This document shows, in pieces, positions 62,931 to 64,000 of a stretch of DNA of 64,000 nt; the stretch's first letter is position 1; each line of letters opens with the position of its first letter. Below the pieces are notes generated by a model. That model was not told where the DNA came from and made no database searches. It saw only the letters and a list, made by a program, of their open reading frames with translations. Position numbers and translations under genes: made by a program. Source of the DNA: Brevundimonas mediterranea (lineage in GTDB: Bacteria > Pseudomonadota > Alphaproteobacteria > Caulobacterales > Caulobacteraceae); NCBI RefSeq assembly GCF_011064825.1, contig NZ_CP048751.1, forward strand, positions 1,612,001 to 1,676,000, read 5' to 3'.

Positions 62931-64000
62931 TCAGTCGATGTTGACGGCGCTGGTCACCGACACGTCATAGACCACGCGAGTGACAGTCTGAACGAACTCG
63001 AAGAATTTCCGCGCCTCGGCGGCGCCGGCCAGGGGCACATAGATCACGTCTTCCGGCATGATCTGCATATTGGTGGCGGCGAAGACGTTGGCCGCCTCGT
63101 TGAAGTTCAGCTCATAGACCACGGGCACGCCCCGCGGGGTAGCGGGCTGGTTGATCCCCAGGGCTTGCGCCACTTCCGGACGCTCGAAGCGGAAGACCAT
63201 CACGCGACGGGCGTTGGCTGTATTGGTGTTCAGTCCGCCGACCTTCGACATGGCGCCGGTCAGGGTCATGACCCCGGCGGGCATGTCGACCTGCGTCACC
63301 GCATTCAGGGCGCCGAAGGTCGAGAAGCGGCGCGGCTTGTACTGGACATTGATCACGTCGCCGCGTTGCAGGCGGACGTTCTCGCCGAACTCCGTCGTCA
63401 CGGCGGTCATGGGGGCCGTATAGGTCTGGCCGCCGCGTTGGACGCTGATGGTCAGGTCGTCGGTCTCACGCGCGGAGCCGCCGGCGGCGGCGATCACGTC
63501 CAGAATCCGGTCGCTGTTGACGCCCAGCGGCGCGCGACCGGGCCGGCGCACGTCGCCGAAGACATTGACCGTATTGGAGGCGTTGTCGGCGATGCCGACC
63601 AGAACCTGGGGATTGGCGACCTTGCCGACCAGGGCGCGCCGAACGGCCGCCGCCGCCTGGGGCGCCGTCAGACCCTGGACGCGGACCTGGCCGGCGAAGG
63701 GCACGGCGACCGAGCCGCTGCGGTCGACGGTCACGCCCGGCAGGGCCTGGGACCCGCCGGACAGGGTCGACAGAGAGCGATTGGCGCTGGAGCCGCTGCC
63801 GAGCGCGCCGCCGAACAGGGAGCCCGAGGGATCGTAGATCGAGATGGCCAGGGTGTCGCCAATGCCGATCACATCGGCCGGCTGCTCGCTGGAGGCGGCG
63901 ACCAGGGTGCCGAAGAACTGGGGCGGCACCGCCTTCATCCGTTCGGTGGCTTCATAGGTGAGGGGCACCAGAGCGTAGCTGCCCAGACCCTGGGGCGTCG
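62931..64000 (-). CDS. Polysaccharide biosynthesis/export protein (Wza/GumB-like), 5' end outside the window
   Basis: The frame is open to the right edge, with at least 356 residues visible. Poly_export and SLBB-like repeats are recognisable: ADVIGIGDTLAISIYDPSG, then VTVDRSGSVAVPFAGQVRVQ and SNTVNVFGDVRRPGRAPLG. Further SLBB-like pieces contain RRVMVFRFERPEV. Such proteins form the outer-membrane or periplasmic export channel for capsule or exopolysaccharide. The signal peptide would be beyond the edge. It begins the operon leading into the hypothetical gene. Confidence 0.9.
   Translation of the reverse strand, partial: TPQGLGSYALVPLTYEATERMKAVPPQFFGTLVAASSEQPADVIGIGDTLAISIYDPSGSLFGGALGSGSSANRSLSTLSGGSQALPGVTVDRSGSVAVPFAGQVRVQGLTAPQAAAAVRRALVGKVANPQVLVGIADNASNTVNVFGDVRRPGRAPLGVNSDRILDVIAAAGGSARETDDLTISVQRGGQTYTAPMTAVTTEFGENVRLQRGDVINVQYKPRRFSTFGALNAVTQVDMPAGVMTLTGAMSKVGGLNTNTANARRVMVFRFERPEVAQALGINQPATPRGVPVVYELNFNEAANVFAATNMQIMPEDVIYVPLAGAAEARKFFEFVQTVTRVVYDVSVTSAVNID

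Overview
The window is GC-rich, gene-dense chromosomal DNA from an alphaproteobacterium, most likely a Caulobacterales member close to Brevundimonas or Caulobacter. The evidence is the gene families and their order (dnaK-dnaJ-dapB, glnD-murJ-trpS, comF-grxC-nitrilase-DUF1178, fabA-fabB), a TTAA-N7-TTAA box of the CtrA type, a GTTC-N7-GTTC box of the alphaproteobacterial LexA type, sigma-32-like heat-shock promoters, and frequent TTG/GTG starts. The genus is an inference. There are no rRNA genes, tRNA genes, CRISPR arrays, phage genes or insertion sequences that I can see. In Caulobacter several of these genes lie near the replication origin, so this may be an origin-proximal region.

Layout. 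0-8 kb: a left-truncated hypothetical gene, a zinc-ribbon protein, a HI0933-type flavoprotein, ahcY with a perfect palindrome upstream, a small exported protein, DUF6065, a ProX-type tRNA deacylase, a PilZ protein, a HAD hydrolase and a lipoprotein. 8-16 kb: coaBC-dut behind a possible SOS box, an EamA transporter, then dapB, dnaJ and dnaK. dnaK and dnaJ are separated by a terminator and each has its own sigma-32-like promoter. 16-21.5 kb: a redox/metal-stress cluster with AlkB, a siderophore-interacting ferric reductase paired with a PadR regulator (YqjH/YqjI-like), a dienelactone hydrolase, Rrf2 with a thioredoxin-reductase-like flavoprotein, OsmC and a GNAT enzyme. 21.5-29 kb: trpS, murJ, glnD and typA. 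29-33 kb: an UrcA-like protein and the comF-grxC-nitrilase-DUF1178-GNAT operon, with a methyltransferase gene facing comF. 33-41 kb: an overlooked 59-aa Flp pilin gene, mutT, argJ, a parvulin lipoprotein, secA, hemW and rdgB.

41-48 kb: a palindrome-rich intergenic region and an overlooked 38-aa membrane peptide lead into DUF2975-HTH-Smr, followed by TetR, a KefB/C-type antiporter and an M13 metallopeptidase. 48-54 kb: a candidate structured RNA downstream of hisS, hisS, hslV without hslU and with a heat-shock promoter almost at its start codon, a tandem pair of BLUF genes (one degenerate, one intact), a ThiF/MoeB protein and DUF6880. 54-64 kb: a D-2-hydroxyacid dehydrogenase with a CtrA box, an SH3 protein, fabA-fabB, a REP-like palindrome, asd, the def-small membrane protein-fmt-truA operon, an acyl-CoA thioesterase, a hypothetical gene and a right-truncated polysaccharide export gene.

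Most genes are core housekeeping: protein folding and secretion, tRNA charging and modification, translation start and end processing, lysine/methionine-cycle/arginine/fatty-acid synthesis, and nucleotide-pool cleaning. The less ordinary material is regulatory or small: the BLUF pair, the palindrome cluster with its micropeptide, the RNA candidate after hisS, the lone pilin, the face-to-face start codons of comF and its neighbour, and the independently promoted dnaK and dnaJ.
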